From: Amycolatopsis thailandensis
GTDB lineage: Bacteria > Actinomycetota > Actinomycetes > Mycobacteriales > Pseudonocardiaceae
DNA: 45,438 nt
NCBI RefSeq assembly: GCF_002234405.1
Contig: NZ_NMQT01000064.1
Coordinates: forward strand, 1 to 45,438
Direction of reading: 5' to 3'
Shown: piece by piece, positions 1 through 10,238 of the stretch
How the letters are laid out: each line of letters begins with the position of its first letter
Numbering within the stretch: position 1 is the stretch's first letter
Translations under genes and position numbers: made by a program
The notes under the pieces: model-generated
The model's input: the letters and a program-made list of their open reading frames with translations, nothing else
What the model was told of the DNA's origin: nothing
The model's database searches: none

Positions 1-101
1 CGGACCCGACGAAGGTCCCTGAGATGGACCGGAGGCCGGACCCGACGAAGGTCCCTGTGACGGACCGGAAGCCGGGCCCGACGAAGGTCCCTGTGACGGA
101 C
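1..101 (-). repeat. 36-bp in-frame tandem repeat (about 2.8 copies visible)
   Basis: Units begin at 1, 37 and 73. Units 1 and 2 differ at only a few positions. On the minus strand they encode a 12-residue Gly/Pro/Ser repeat (GPSQGPSSGPAS) in the disordered tail of the effector-like protein. The array may continue to the left of the window. Confidence 0.85.
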
Positions 102-1674
102 TCGCCGCCGATGACTGTGCTGGGCTCGCCGTGGCTGCCTGCGCCGCCGCGGGTGTCGCCGCCGGTGACTGGGCTGGGCTCGCCGCGGGTGCCTGCTGCT
201 GGTTCGCCCCCGCGGCTTGCTGTTGCTGACCGGACCCGGCGCCGTTGTCCGCGGCCGCCGCCGGAGCGTTCTGGTGGGTCTGCGGCGCGCGCTGACCGTC
301 GCCGGTGTTCGCCGGGGCGTCCGCCGGACGTTCCGGAGCCTGCACCGACGACTGGCTGACCCGATCGCTGTCCGCCGCCCGCTGCGGTCCGTTGTCGGAA
401 CTCGGCGTGTGCTCCTGCGGAGCCTGCTGCGGAGCCTGGTTCCCGCCGTCCGAACGCGACTGTCCCTGCGACTGCGCCTGCGAATCAGGCTGTCCGGACG
501 AACTCCGCGCCGAAGAATCGCCATCAGAGGACGAACTGCGCCCCGAATCGCCATCAGAGGACGAAGTGCGGCTGGCAGAAGAGCCGGAGTCCGGAGAAGA
601 GCTCGAAGAATCCGGCGAGCTCGAAGAACGCGAAGGCGTCCCGGAATCCCCGGAATCCACATCCGGTGTCGAGGGGCCATCGGCGTCCGGTGTGGCGCTC
701 GGCGTGTTCGCGGTGCGGATGTCGCCGATCTGGCTCTTCGCCCCGTCGACGCCGCCGCCCACGGCCCCGCCGGAAGCGCCCATCAGGACGTCCTTGGCCG
801 AAAGCTTGTCCAGGTCACCGGTGACGGCGGCCTGTCCGACCGTGCTGGCGACACCTTCGGCCGCGCCGCGCACGGCACCCCGCGCGGCGCTGTCGACGAT
901 CTGGCCGCCCACGCTGTCGGAAAGTCCCTTGGTGGCGCCCTTGCCGATGCTGCTGCTGCCCGCGCCGACCACCCCGTCGACGGCGCCGCTGATCGCGGAA
1001 TCCTTGGTCTTGCTGAAGTCCCAGCTGTCGCGGTCGCCCTTGGCCATCTGGAGGCCCTGGATGCCCGCGTCCATGGCGAGGTTCATCGCCGTGTTCTGGA
1101 GGACTTCCTTGCCGATCTTCTTCAGGCCCTCCTTGAGAAGCTTCTCGAGGAGTTCCTTCGCGACCTTCTTGAAGCCTTCCTGCGCGAGCTTCTGCATCAG
1201 CTGGCGGAAGATCATCTGGACGGTCATGCGGGTGGCGATCTGCGCCGGCGCGATGCCCGCCGTCGAACCACCGAACGTCACCGCGGCGGCCGCGATCATC
1301 GCGACGATCTGCGCGGCCAGGATCACCAGCGAGATGATGATCATGTACTTCGTGTACTCGACGTCCAGCGCGGTCGCGTTGCACGAGTCACCGAGCGCCT
1401 TCGACGAATCGGCCAGCGACTTGAAGTACGCCTCGTCGCCTTCGACGAACTTCTTCCAGGCCTCGGCGAACTTCTCCGCGCCCTGACCGCTCCAGCCGCC
1501 GAGGACCTCCGTGGCGCCCTTGGTCGCGGTGTCGGCGATCGGCTGGATGGCCTTGGAAGCGTTGTGCCAGGCGTCACGCAGGTCGCGGAGCTTGTCCTCG
1601 TCGCCTTCCGGCCAGCTTTCCCCTACGACGATCGGCAAGAGCCACTTGACCGCGTCGGGCATCTCCATACCCAC
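1..1674 (-). CDS. Large type VII (ESX/WXG-type) secreted effector-like protein, C-terminus beyond the window
   Basis: Open reading frame of 558 codons running off the left edge, so the C-terminus is missing. The first ~100 residues look like a WXG-type helical hairpin, with GGWSGQGAEKF as the WXG turn near residue 55. A hydrophobic segment (YMIIISLVILAAQIVAMIAA) follows at about 105-125, then an amphipathic, Ala/Lys-rich helical region. From about residue 300 it becomes low-complexity Ser/Asp/Gln/Pro/Ala, ending at the edge in a 12-residue tandem repeat. This order (WXG domain, membrane-active helix, long disordered linker) is usual for LXG/WXG polymorphic toxins, but no toxin domain is visible here. 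It lies 4 nt after the WXG100 gene. GTG at 1674 or ATG at 1668 could start it. Effector role is inferred. Confidence 0.72.
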   Translation of the reverse strand, partial: MGMEMPDAVKWLLPIVVGESWPEGDEDKLRDLRDAWHNASKAIQPIADTATKGATEVLGGWSGQGAEKFAEAWKKFVEGDEAYFKSLADSSKALGDSCNATALDVEYTKYMIIISLVILAAQIVAMIAAAAVTFGGSTAGIAPAQIATRMTVQMIFRQLMQKLAQEGFKKVAKELLEKLLKEGLKKIGKEVLQNTAMNLAMDAGIQGLQMAKGDRDSWDFSKTKDSAISGAVDGVVGAGSSSIGKGATKGLSDSVGGQIVDSAARGAVRGAAEGVASTVGQAAVTGDLDKLSAKDVLMGASGGAVGGGVDGAKSQIGDIRTANTPSATPDADGPSTPDVDSGDSGTPSRSSSSPDSSSSSPDSGSSASRTSSSDGDSGRSSSSDGDSSARSSSGQPDSQAQSQGQSRSDGGNQAPQQAPQEHTPSSDNGPQRAADSDRVSQSSVQAPERPADAPANTGDGQRAPQTHQNAPAAAADNGAGSGQQQQAAGANQQQAPAASPAQSPAATPAAAQAATASPAQSSAASPSQGPSSGPASGPSQGPSSGPASGPSQGPSSGP

Positions 1675-1678
1675 GGCG

Positions 1679-2008
1679 TCAGACCTTCTTGTCCAACGTC
1701 GTCTTGATCTCTTCCTCGGCGTTCGTGAACGCGGTCATCGACCGTTCGACGTTGTGCTGCATGCCGCGCAGCGCCTCGACGATGTTCGCGAAGCCTTCCG
1801 ACGAACCCTTCGCGCCCGGCTCGTAGTCCTTCGCGAACTCCTTGCCGGCGTCGTCGGCGCCCCAGCACTGGCCGAGCGAGTTGATCGCGGCCATCAGTTC
1901 CTTGCCCGCGTCGTCCAGCTGATCCGCCGCGAGCCCCAGTTTGGCCGCCGCCGTCTTCACCGCGTCCGGATCGGCGGTGAATCCGCCTCCGCCCCCACCG
2001 TTCGGCAT
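1679..2008 (-). CDS. WXG100-family type VII secretion protein (EsxA/EsxB-like)
   Basis: Small helical protein of 109 aa, the usual size for the WXG100 family. These form helical-hairpin dimers exported by the EccC-driven ESX machine. After a Gly-rich start, helix 1 (about 13-45) leads to the turn QCWGADDAGKEFA, which carries the WxG motif near residue 49. A second helix rich in Glu/Asn/Arg follows. The ATG shares one base with the stop of the upstream YbaB-like gene (TGATG at 2010-2006), so the two are translationally coupled. The large effector-like gene follows after 4 nt. The cassette order suggests this protein is the export partner of the large one (inference). Confidence 0.85.
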   Translation of the reverse strand: MPNGGGGGGFTADPDAVKTAAAKLGLAADQLDDAGKELMAAINSLGQCWGADDAGKEFAKDYEPGAKGSSEGFANIVEALRGMQHNVERSMTAFTNAEEEIKTTLDKKV

Positions 2009-2622
2009 CAGACTCCCCTGGTCAGCCAGCTCGAAGGCGGCTCTTCCTCGTCATCGTCCCGCGTCTGACGCACCCGTTTGGGAATCGGTTTCGGCGCGGG
2101 CGGGGCCGACGGCGGAGGAGGCGGCGGCGGGGCGTCGTCCTTGAGCATCAGCGGGGCGTCGAAGTCTTCGTCGGACTTCGCCGGTGCCTCTTCTTCCTCC
2201 TCCGCGAGGAAGTCCGGGATCGACGGCATCAGCCCTTGCAGCGAAGGGGCGCCTTCGATCAGGTCCGAGAGGTCCGGCAGGCCCTCGGTGATCGGGGCCA
2301 TCAGATCGGCGACCTGCTGCTTGACCTGCAACGATCCCTGGCGGACCAGGGTCAGCACGGTGTTGGCCAGCTGCGCGGGATTGGTGCGCTCGAAGGCGTT
2401 CGGCTGGATCTCCAGTTTCGCGAGCGTGCCTGTCGCGTCGATGGTGGCGCGGACGAGACCGTCCTGCGAGACCACCGTCGCCGACGTCTGCGAAGCCGCG
2501 TCCTGCGCCTCCCGGAGCTGGGCCGTCTGACGCTCGAACTGTTCGAGCAGCGTGTCGACCTGGTCCTTCATGGCGGCATTGCGCGCTTCGAGGCGTGCGC
2601 TGTCGTCGCCGGCCGTCGTCAC
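2008..2622 (-). CDS. YbaB/EbfC-family DNA-binding-like protein of an ESX cassette
   Basis: About 204 aa. The first ~120 residues match the YbaB/EbfC fold: an N-terminal helix (LLEQFERQTAQLREAQDAA) followed by beta strands with VVSQDGLVRATIDATGTLAKLEI and a second helix. The C-terminal ~90 residues are acidic and Pro-rich, with a run of Pro near residue 170, and look disordered. YbaB proteins are nucleoid-associated dimers; versions with acidic/proline tails sit in front of WXG100 genes in actinobacteria, with unknown role. A GTG at 2622 follows a GGGGG stretch and is my preferred start; a GTG at 2661 in the same frame is possible. It heads the cassette 2622-1 and has a paralogue at 11555. Confidence 0.8.
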   Translation of the reverse strand: MTTAGDDSARLEARNAAMKDQVDTLLEQFERQTAQLREAQDAASQTSATVVSQDGLVRATIDATGTLAKLEIQPNAFERTNPAQLANTVLTLVRQGSLQVKQQVADLMAPITEGLPDLSDLIEGAPSLQGLMPSIPDFLAEEEEEAPAKSDEDFDAPLMLKDDAPPPPPPPSAPPAPKPIPKRVRQTRDDDEEEPPSSWLTRGV

Positions 2623-2677
2623 TTGAGCCCCCGCGAGTGCTGGATCCCGGGCATACGCCACCCGGTGTCGGTAGGCG

Positions 2678-3967
2678 TCACCCTAATGCCAACGGAGGCG
2701 TCGTATCACTCGTTCTCCGTTTTCGCACCGCGAGCAGGTGACCGGCGGCTCCCACCAGGTAGAGGACGGTGGCCGCGATCAGCAGTCCCGGCGAAACGCC
2801 GTCGTCCGGGATCACCGTCGCGGCCAGCGAAACGGCGGCGACCTGGGTGATGTTGAACAGCGTGTCGTAGAGCGCGAAGACGCGTCCGCGTGCCTCGTCG
2901 GCGACGTCGAGCTGGACCGAGGAATCGACACAGAGCTTCAGCACCTGACCGGCGCCGGTCACCAGGAACGCCGCGAGCAGCGCCGTCGGGACCAGCATCG
3001 GCAGCCCGAGCGCGGATTGCGCGACCGCCGCCAGCACCAGCGCGCCCAGCACGACGCGGAGCCTGCCGAACAGCCGGATCAGCCGGGCGGTCAGCAGTCC
3101 GGCGACCAGGATGCCCGCGCCGGCGAACGCCGCCATCCGGCCGAGTCCCGGCATCCCGGCGGCGAAGTGGTTGCGCATCAGCAGCACGGTCACCAGCAGC
3201 GAGATCCCGTACGACGCGCGATGGGCGAACAGCGCGACGAACCCGGCCGTGACACTGGGTGTGCGCCAGGCCGCCTTCGCGCCGTCGGACAGGCCGCGGA
3301 CGACGGCGAGCGCCGGGTTCGACGGCTCGTCGACCGTCGACGGGCCGAGCAGCCCGCGGCCGAATCCCGAGGCGAGGGCCGCGGCGCCGATCCCGCCCAG
3401 CGCGGCGACGGCGGTGACCCACGCGGAACCGGAGTCGTCGGCGCCGGTCAGTTCCCGGAGGCCGATCGCGCAGCCGCCGCCGACGACCGCGAGCACCGAA
3501 CCCCACGTCGCCGCGAAGGCGTTCGCGGCGACCACGGATTTCTCCTCGACGACGTGCGGCAGCGACGCGGACAGGCCGGAGCCGATGAACCGGGAGACGC
3601 CTTCGGACGCCAGTGCCAGGGAGAACAGCCCGATCCCGGCCGCTCCCGTGCCGACGGCGACGGCCGTCGCGAGGATGGTGAAGGACCGCAGGAGACTCGC
3701 GAAGATCAGGACTTTCCGCCGGTCCCAGCGGTCGAGCAGCGCGCCCGCGAACGGTCCGACGACCGAATAGGGCAGCAGCAGCGCCGCGAACCCGCCCGCC
3801 ATGGCGAGCGCGTCGGCGGCGCGTTCGGGATTGAAGAGGACGGCTCCGGCCAGCCCGGCCTGGTACATGCCGTTGCCCCAGTGCGCGGAGAACCGCGTGT
3901 ACAGCAGTCGTCGGAAGTCACGGTCGCGGACGAACGCCCTGGTGGGCGCCGCGGCGGTGGTTGTCAC
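2678..3967 (-). CDS. Major facilitator superfamily exporter (MFS_3/EntS-like)
   Basis: 429 aa, twelve probable membrane segments. The N-terminus RDFRRLLYTRFSAHWGNGMYQAGLAG and the loop GALLDRWDRRKVLI between segments 2 and 3 are the signature of MFS drug/siderophore exporters. A second related loop (ARLIRLFGRLRVVLG) lies in the middle, as expected for the duplicated half. The C-terminus is a short basic tail (VRKRRTSDTT). Substrate cannot be told from sequence. The GTG start at 3967 is preceded by TAGGCT and 6 nt, a leaderless arrangement. An inverted repeat sits just upstream (3976-4004). The ESX cassette begins only ~55 nt downstream on the same strand, but nothing links them functionally. 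Confidence 0.85.
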   Translation of the reverse strand: MTTTAAAPTRAFVRDRDFRRLLYTRFSAHWGNGMYQAGLAGAVLFNPERAADALAMAGGFAALLLPYSVVGPFAGALLDRWDRRKVLIFASLLRSFTILATAVAVGTGAAGIGLFSLALASEGVSRFIGSGLSASLPHVVEEKSVVAANAFAATWGSVLAVVGGGCAIGLRELTGADDSGSAWVTAVAALGGIGAAALASGFGRGLLGPSTVDEPSNPALAVVRGLSDGAKAAWRTPSVTAGFVALFAHRASYGISLLVTVLLMRNHFAAGMPGLGRMAAFAGAGILVAGLLTARLIRLFGRLRVVLGALVLAAVAQSALGLPMLVPTALLAAFLVTGAGQVLKLCVDSSVQLDVADEARGRVFALYDTLFNITQVAAVSLAATVIPDDGVSPGLLIAATVLYLVGAAGHLLAVRKRRTSDTTPPLALG

Positions 3968-3975
3968 GAGCGAAG

Positions 3976-4004
3976 CCTAAAGAAGGCGGCCGGTGCGCTT
4001 TAGG
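3976..4004. promoter_or_regulatory. Inverted repeat upstream of the MFS exporter
   Basis: CCTAAAG (3976-3982) and CTTTAGG (3998-4004) form perfect 7-bp arms with a 15-nt spacer. The proximal arm touches the putative -10 (TAGGCT) of the exporter, so repressor binding here could block transcription. No regulator gene is adjacent. Confidence 0.4.
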
Positions 4005-4176
4005 GTCGCCTCTCGGCGGCTATGCGCAGTGTGGCTCCAGCCGGACGGTATTCCACAAAGGCGGTTCTTCAGTGAGCCCGGGGGACACGGAAAGCGCACC
4101 GACCTGATGTGTCCAACGGTGCTCGTGATGCTGTTGTTCCCTGGCCGGACGATTTGTCTCCACTCGAAGTGGGATC

Positions 4177-4758
4177 ATGGCGGACGTGCCAGCGGACGCC
4201 GAGGTCGAACCGGGAACGCTCCTGGTCGCCGCCCCCACGATGGTCGATCCCAACTTCCGGCGGACCGTCGTGTTCGTCATCGATCACCGGGACGAGGGAA
4301 CGCTCGGCGTCGTGCTGAACCGTCCGAGTGACGTCCCGGTGTACGACGTGCTGCCGAACTGGGGCGGCCATGTCGCGGAACCGCAGTCGGTTTTCGTCGG
4401 CGGACCGGTCGAGAAGAAGACCGCGTTGTGCCTGGCCGCGCTGCGGACCGGCGAGACGGCGTCCAGCGTGCCCGGCGTGATCGCGGTCCGCGGCCCGGTC
4501 GCGCTGGTCGACCTCGACACCGACCCCGAGATCCTGGTCCCGAAGGTCCGCGGGGTGCGGGTGTTCGCCGGGTACGCGGGCTGGGACTCCGGCCAGCTGG
4601 CGAACGAGATCGAACGCGACGACTGGGTGATCGTCCCGGCGCTGCCCAGCGACGTCCTCGCTTCGCCGCACCACGACCTCTGGGGCCAGGTGCTGCGCCG
4701 TCAGGGCATCCCGCTGGCGCTGCTGGCCACCCATCCAGGAGACCTTCAGCGGAACTAG
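4177..4758 (+). CDS. YqgE/AlgH family protein (UPF0301)
   Basis: 193 aa, typical for the family. Diagnostic segments are the N-terminal GTLLVAAPTMVDPNFRRTVV, VIDHRDEGTLGVVLNRPSD, the central VFVGGPVEKKTALCLAAL, and the C-terminal FAGYAGWDSGQLANEIERDD followed by WGQVLRRQG. The family is widespread and folds as a compact alpha/beta domain; its biochemical role is unknown despite the AlgH name. The ATG at 4177 follows AGTGGGA. Its TAG stop overlaps the stop of the convergent SdpI-family gene (shared CTAG at 4755-4758). Confidence 0.93.
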   Translation: MADVPADAEVEPGTLLVAAPTMVDPNFRRTVVFVIDHRDEGTLGVVLNRPSDVPVYDVLPNWGGHVAEPQSVFVGGPVEKKTALCLAALRTGETASSVPGVIAVRGPVALVDLDTDPEILVPKVRGVRVFAGYAGWDSGQLANEIERDDWVIVPALPSDVLASPHHDLWGQVLRRQGIPLALLATHPGDLQRN

Positions 4759-5177
4759 GCGGTGGCGGTGTCGGCCTTCTTGAAGACGCCGCAGGTCCCG
4801 CAGGCGCAGCCACTGCAGCCGGCCGGCCGCTCCGGTTCGGGTTCGGGCACCGTCGCGGCGGCGCGGTTGCCGAGCACTCCCCCGCCCGCGACCAGCGCGA
4901 TCATCCCGACCACGCCCACGAACGAGGCGAGCAGCAGCCCGAACGTCGTCGGCATGACCAGCGCGGCGATCCCGGCGAGCACGGCGATCACGCCGCCTGC
5001 CAGCGTCGGGAGCCCCGCGACCTTGTTGCCGAGGCGGAAGGCGTCCTCGCTGCGCATGGTGGCGGCGGTGCGCACGCCCGCGCCGCGGTCACGCGGCAGC
5101 TTCTCGCGCAGACCGAGGAAACCACCCCAGCCGACGAGGACACCCAGCACGATCGGGACCAGCGCTATGACGAACAC
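4755..5177 (-). CDS. SdpI-family membrane protein with C-terminal cysteine cluster
   Basis: 140 aa from the GTG at 5177. Three hydrophobic segments: FVIALVPIVLGVLVGW (about 2-18), LAGGVIAVLAGIAALVMP (about 56-75) and LLLASFVGVVGMIALVAGGG (about 80-100). Between the first two lies RTAATMRSEDAFRLGNKVAG, the conserved loop of the SdpI/YhfL family (SdpI gives immunity to the SdpC toxin in Bacillus). After a Pro/Glu linker the tail holds four cysteines as CSGCACGTC, not part of the core family as I know it and possibly a metal site. TATCCT lies a few nt before the start, suggesting a short or absent leader. Convergent with yqgE, sharing CTAG. Confidence 0.75.
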   Translation of the reverse strand: MFVIALVPIVLGVLVGWGGFLGLREKLPRDRGAGVRTAATMRSEDAFRLGNKVAGLPTLAGGVIAVLAGIAALVMPTTFGLLLASFVGVVGMIALVAGGGVLGNRAAATVPEPEPERPAGCSGCACGTCGVFKKADTATA

Positions 5178-5230
5178 TCCACGAGGATAAGCGTGACGTC
5201 CCGGCAACCTGCCGGATACCCTGGTCGACT

Positions 5231-6394
5231 GTGCTACAGGCCATGTCACGCCGAGTCATAGCAACCGCCCTGATCGGGGCCCTTCCGCTCACCCTGATGG
5301 CGGCACCGGCCGCCGAAGCGGGCCACCGTCCGCTTCGCCTCATCGGGGAACAGATCGTCCCGAACTTCCTGCCCTACGAGGGCACGATCGTCGGCGGCCT
5401 GTCCAGTATCGACTACGACCACCGCACCGGCGAGTACGCGCTGATCTGCGACGACCGGTCCGCCATCAACCCGGCGCGGTTCTACACGGCGAAGTTCTCC
5501 CTCGACGCCAAGGGGCTCGGCCCGGTCACCTTCACCGGCACCAAGCCGCTCCTGCGGCCCGACGGCACGCCGTACCCGCCGCTGCCGAAGAACGACCCCG
5601 CGCAGCCGCCGAACATGCAGACCATCGACCCCGAAGAGCTGCGGGTCGACCCCTGGACCGGCCGGTACGTCTGGTCGCAGGAGGGCGAGCGGTCGGCGGC
5701 GGCGCGGATCGACCCGTCCATCCGCGAGGCGAAGCGCGACGGCTCCTACGTCCGCGACCTGCCGATCCCGGCCAACGAGAAGATGACCGAGACGACGGGG
5801 CCGCGGCAGAACCTCGCCCTCGAAGGCATCACCTTCGCCGGATTCGGCTCGCTCATCGCCAGTTCGGTCGAGGGCCCGCTGTTGCAGGACGGCCCCGAGC
5901 CGACCACCACGTCGGGCGCCCTTTCGCGCATCACCGTGCAGTCGCGCTTCGGGCCGGTCCTCGCGCAGTACGCGTACCCGCAGGAGAAGGTGTTCGCGGC
6001 CCCGAACCCGCCCGGCGGTTTCGCGACCACCGGCATCTCGTCGCTGCTGGCCGTCGACCAGGCCGATCCGACGCGCTACCTGGTGATGGAGCGCTCGTTC
6101 GTCACCGGTGTCGGCAACAAGATCCGCATCTTCGAGATCGACACCAAGGGCGCCACGAACGTCGCGAACATCCCTTCGCTCGGCGGCGCCGAGAAGGTCA
6201 AGCCGGTCAAGAAGCGCATGCTCGCGGACCTCGCGGACTTCAAGTTGTCCACTGTGGACAACGTCGAGGGGATGACCTGGGGCCCGCGCCTGCCGAACGG
6301 CGAGCGCAGTCTGGTGCTGGTCAGCGACAACAACTTCTCCGCGACCCAGGTGACCCAGTTCATCGCTCTGGCGGTCCCCTCGGAACGGCTTTGA
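5231..6394 (+). CDS. Secreted esterase-like activity of phytase family protein
   Basis: 387 aa. A Sec signal peptide (MSRRVIATALIGALPLTLMAAPAAEA) ends near residue 30, with probable cleavage after AEA. The mature part has the pattern of the phytase-like beta-propeller domain (Pfam Phytase-like): VGGLSSIDYDHRTGEYALICDDRS, IDPEELRVDPWTGRYVWSQEGE, NLALEGITFAG, and the closing NVEGMTWGPRLPNGERSLVLVSDNNF. Acidic residues in these blades usually bind calcium. Substrate is not established for the family, so 'phytase' should not be taken literally. GTG at 5231 or ATG at 5243 could start it. The leuS leader promoter begins right after its stop. Confidence 0.85.
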   Translation: MLQAMSRRVIATALIGALPLTLMAAPAAEAGHRPLRLIGEQIVPNFLPYEGTIVGGLSSIDYDHRTGEYALICDDRSAINPARFYTAKFSLDAKGLGPVTFTGTKPLLRPDGTPYPPLPKNDPAQPPNMQTIDPEELRVDPWTGRYVWSQEGERSAAARIDPSIREAKRDGSYVRDLPIPANEKMTETTGPRQNLALEGITFAGFGSLIASSVEGPLLQDGPEPTTTSGALSRITVQSRFGPVLAQYAYPQEKVFAAPNPPGGFATTGISSLLAVDQADPTRYLVMERSFVTGVGNKIRIFEIDTKGATNVANIPSLGGAEKVKPVKKRMLADLADFKLSTVDNVEGMTWGPRLPNGERSLVLVSDNNFSATQVTQFIALAVPSERL

Positions 6395-6403
6395 CCAGGG
6401 CGT

Positions 6404-6409
6404 TAAACT
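6404..6409 (+). promoter_or_regulatory. -10 element of a leaderless promoter for the leuS leader
   Basis: TAAACT fits TANNNT and ends 6 nt before the ATG of the leader peptide at 6416, the geometry of actinobacterial leaderless promoters. No convincing -35 element is visible. Confidence 0.55.
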
Positions 6410-6415
6410 GGACTC

Positions 6416-6454
6416 ATGAACACGGCTCGGCTGCTCCTTAGCCTGCCGCGCTGA
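6416..6454 (+). CDS. Leucine leader peptide of the leuS attenuator
   Basis: A 12-codon frame encodes MNTARLLLSLPR and ends with TGA. Four of the twelve codons are Leu, three of them consecutive (CTG CTC CTT), followed by Ser and a fourth Leu. The frame starts at or near the predicted transcript start and ends inside the first stem of a hairpin (6445-6484), which is followed by a terminator-like hairpin (6485-6514) and leuS. This is the layout of ribosome-mediated attenuation: stalling at Leu codons when charged tRNA-Leu is low would open the first stem and change downstream folding. Leader-peptide attenuation of leucine genes is known in actinobacteria; its use here for leuS is inferred from sequence. 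Confidence 0.8.
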   Translation: MNTARLLLSLPR

Positions 6455-6484
6455 ACTCGGTCGATCGGCCGGGACCAGCGCGGC
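6445..6484 (+). promoter_or_regulatory. Leader hairpin 1 of the leuS attenuator
   Basis: GCCGCGCTG (6445-6453) and CAGCGCGGC (6476-6484) are perfect 9-bp complements with a 22-nt loop. The left arm covers the last codons and stop of the leader peptide, so a ribosome there would prevent pairing. The competing antiterminator pairing is not obvious by eye. Confidence 0.65.
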
Positions 6485-6523
6485 GACCCCTCATGCCCTC
6501 CGGGCTGAGGGGTCGAGTTGTTT
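6485..6523 (+). terminator. Attenuator terminator upstream of leuS
   Basis: GACCCCTCA (6485-6493) pairs with TGAGGGGTC (6506-6514). Inside is a second stem, GCCC/GGGC (6495-6498 and 6502-6505), with loop TCC. A T-rich stretch (TTGTTT, 6518-6523) follows. The hairpin abuts hairpin 1 directly and ends about 50 nt before the leuS start. Confidence 0.75.
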
Positions 6524-6564
6524 CTGGAGTGGCTTGACGTGGATGAGCACGGAGGATTTCGGCG

Positions 6565-9411
<2,847 letters not shown>

Positions 9412-9434
9412 TGCCGTGACGGAAAGACGCCAGC

Positions 9435-9512
9435 GTCGAGGGTCATGAGGCGATTCGATGGAGTTGTTCAAGGACAACGAAATCGAACGGAGAACACCGC
9501 ATGACCCTCGAC
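9435..9512 (+). promoter_or_regulatory. Long-range inverted repeat covering the start codon of the SDR gene
   Basis: GTCGAGGGTCATG (9435-9447) and CATGACCCTCGAC (9500-9512) are perfect 13-bp complements. The right arm contains the ATG and next three codons of the SDR gene. If the transcript starts upstream of 9435, the mRNA could fold so that the start codon is paired, with the ribosome binding site (GGAG at 9489-9492) in the loop. It could instead be a DNA operator. Confidence 0.55.
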
Positions 9513-10238
9513 GGCAAGGTGGCTTTGGTGACCGGCGGCAGCCGCGGGATCGGTGCCGCCACGGCGATCCGGCTCGCCGAGGACGGCGCCGACGTCGCGC
9601 TCACGTACCAGAACAACGACGCACTCGCGGCCGGTGTCGTGGACAAGATCAAGGCGCTCGGCCGTCGCGCGCTGGCGATCCGGGCCGACAGCGCCGACGC
9701 TGCCGCTCTGGTGTCCGCCGTCGACACGGCGGTCGCCGAGTTCGGCAGGCTCGACGTGCTGGTCAACAACGCGGGCGTCGGCTTCGTCGGCCCGCTCGAC
9801 CAGACGAGCCTGGAAGACATCGATCGCGTCCTCGCGGTCAACGTCCGCGGTGTCTACGTGGCCACGCAGGCCGCGGCCCGGCACCTCGGCGAAGGCGGCC
9901 GCGTGATCAGCATCGGCAGCTGCGTTTCGGACCGCGTGCCCGGCCCGGGGATGTCGTTGTACGCGGTGAGCAAGACCGCGCTGCTGGGCCTGACCAAGGG
10001 CCTGGCCAGGGAACTCGGCCCGCGCGGCATCACCGTGAACATCGTCCACCCCGGCCCGACCGACACCGACATGAACCCGGCCGACGGCCCGTACGCCGCC
10101 GACCAGCGGAGCCTGACGGTGTCCGATCGCTACGGCTCGCCCTCGGAGGTCGCCGCCACCGTGTCGTTCCTGGCACGGCCGGAAAGCGCCTACGTGACCG
10201 CGACGACCGTTTCGGTCGACGGCGGGCACGCGGCCTAG
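9501..10238 (+). CDS. Short-chain dehydrogenase/reductase (FabG-like)
   Basis: 245 aa, classical SDR length. The cofactor motif TGGSRGIG is at residues 11-18, with an Arg suggesting NADP(H). NNAG lies in LVNNAGVGF near residue 90. The catalytic set is Ser in ISIGSCVS near 139, then YAVSK (Tyr/Lys) near 153-157. The C-terminal VSVDGGHAA is the usual end of this family. It should reduce or oxidise a small carbonyl/alcohol substrate; which one cannot be read from sequence. GGAG precedes the ATG by 8 nt. The start codon lies in a 13-bp inverted repeat. The TAG stop shares CTAG with the convergent TetR gene, a possible regulator. Confidence 0.9.
   Translation: MTLDGKVALVTGGSRGIGAATAIRLAEDGADVALTYQNNDALAAGVVDKIKALGRRALAIRADSADAAALVSAVDTAVAEFGRLDVLVNNAGVGFVGPLDQTSLEDIDRVLAVNVRGVYVATQAAARHLGEGGRVISIGSCVSDRVPGPGMSLYAVSKTALLGLTKGLARELGPRGITVNIVHPGPTDTDMNPADGPYAADQRSLTVSDRYGSPSEVAATVSFLARPESAYVTATTVSVDGGHAA

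Noticed and set aside
217..1707. Plus-strand frames at the left end
   Set aside because: The minus-strand frame encodes a sensible WXG-type protein with helical and low-complexity sections; the plus frames are Arg-rich shadows.
6455..6564. T-box leader upstream of leuS
   Set aside because: No T-box consensus or specifier loop seen; the Leu-rich leader peptide and hairpins explain the region better.
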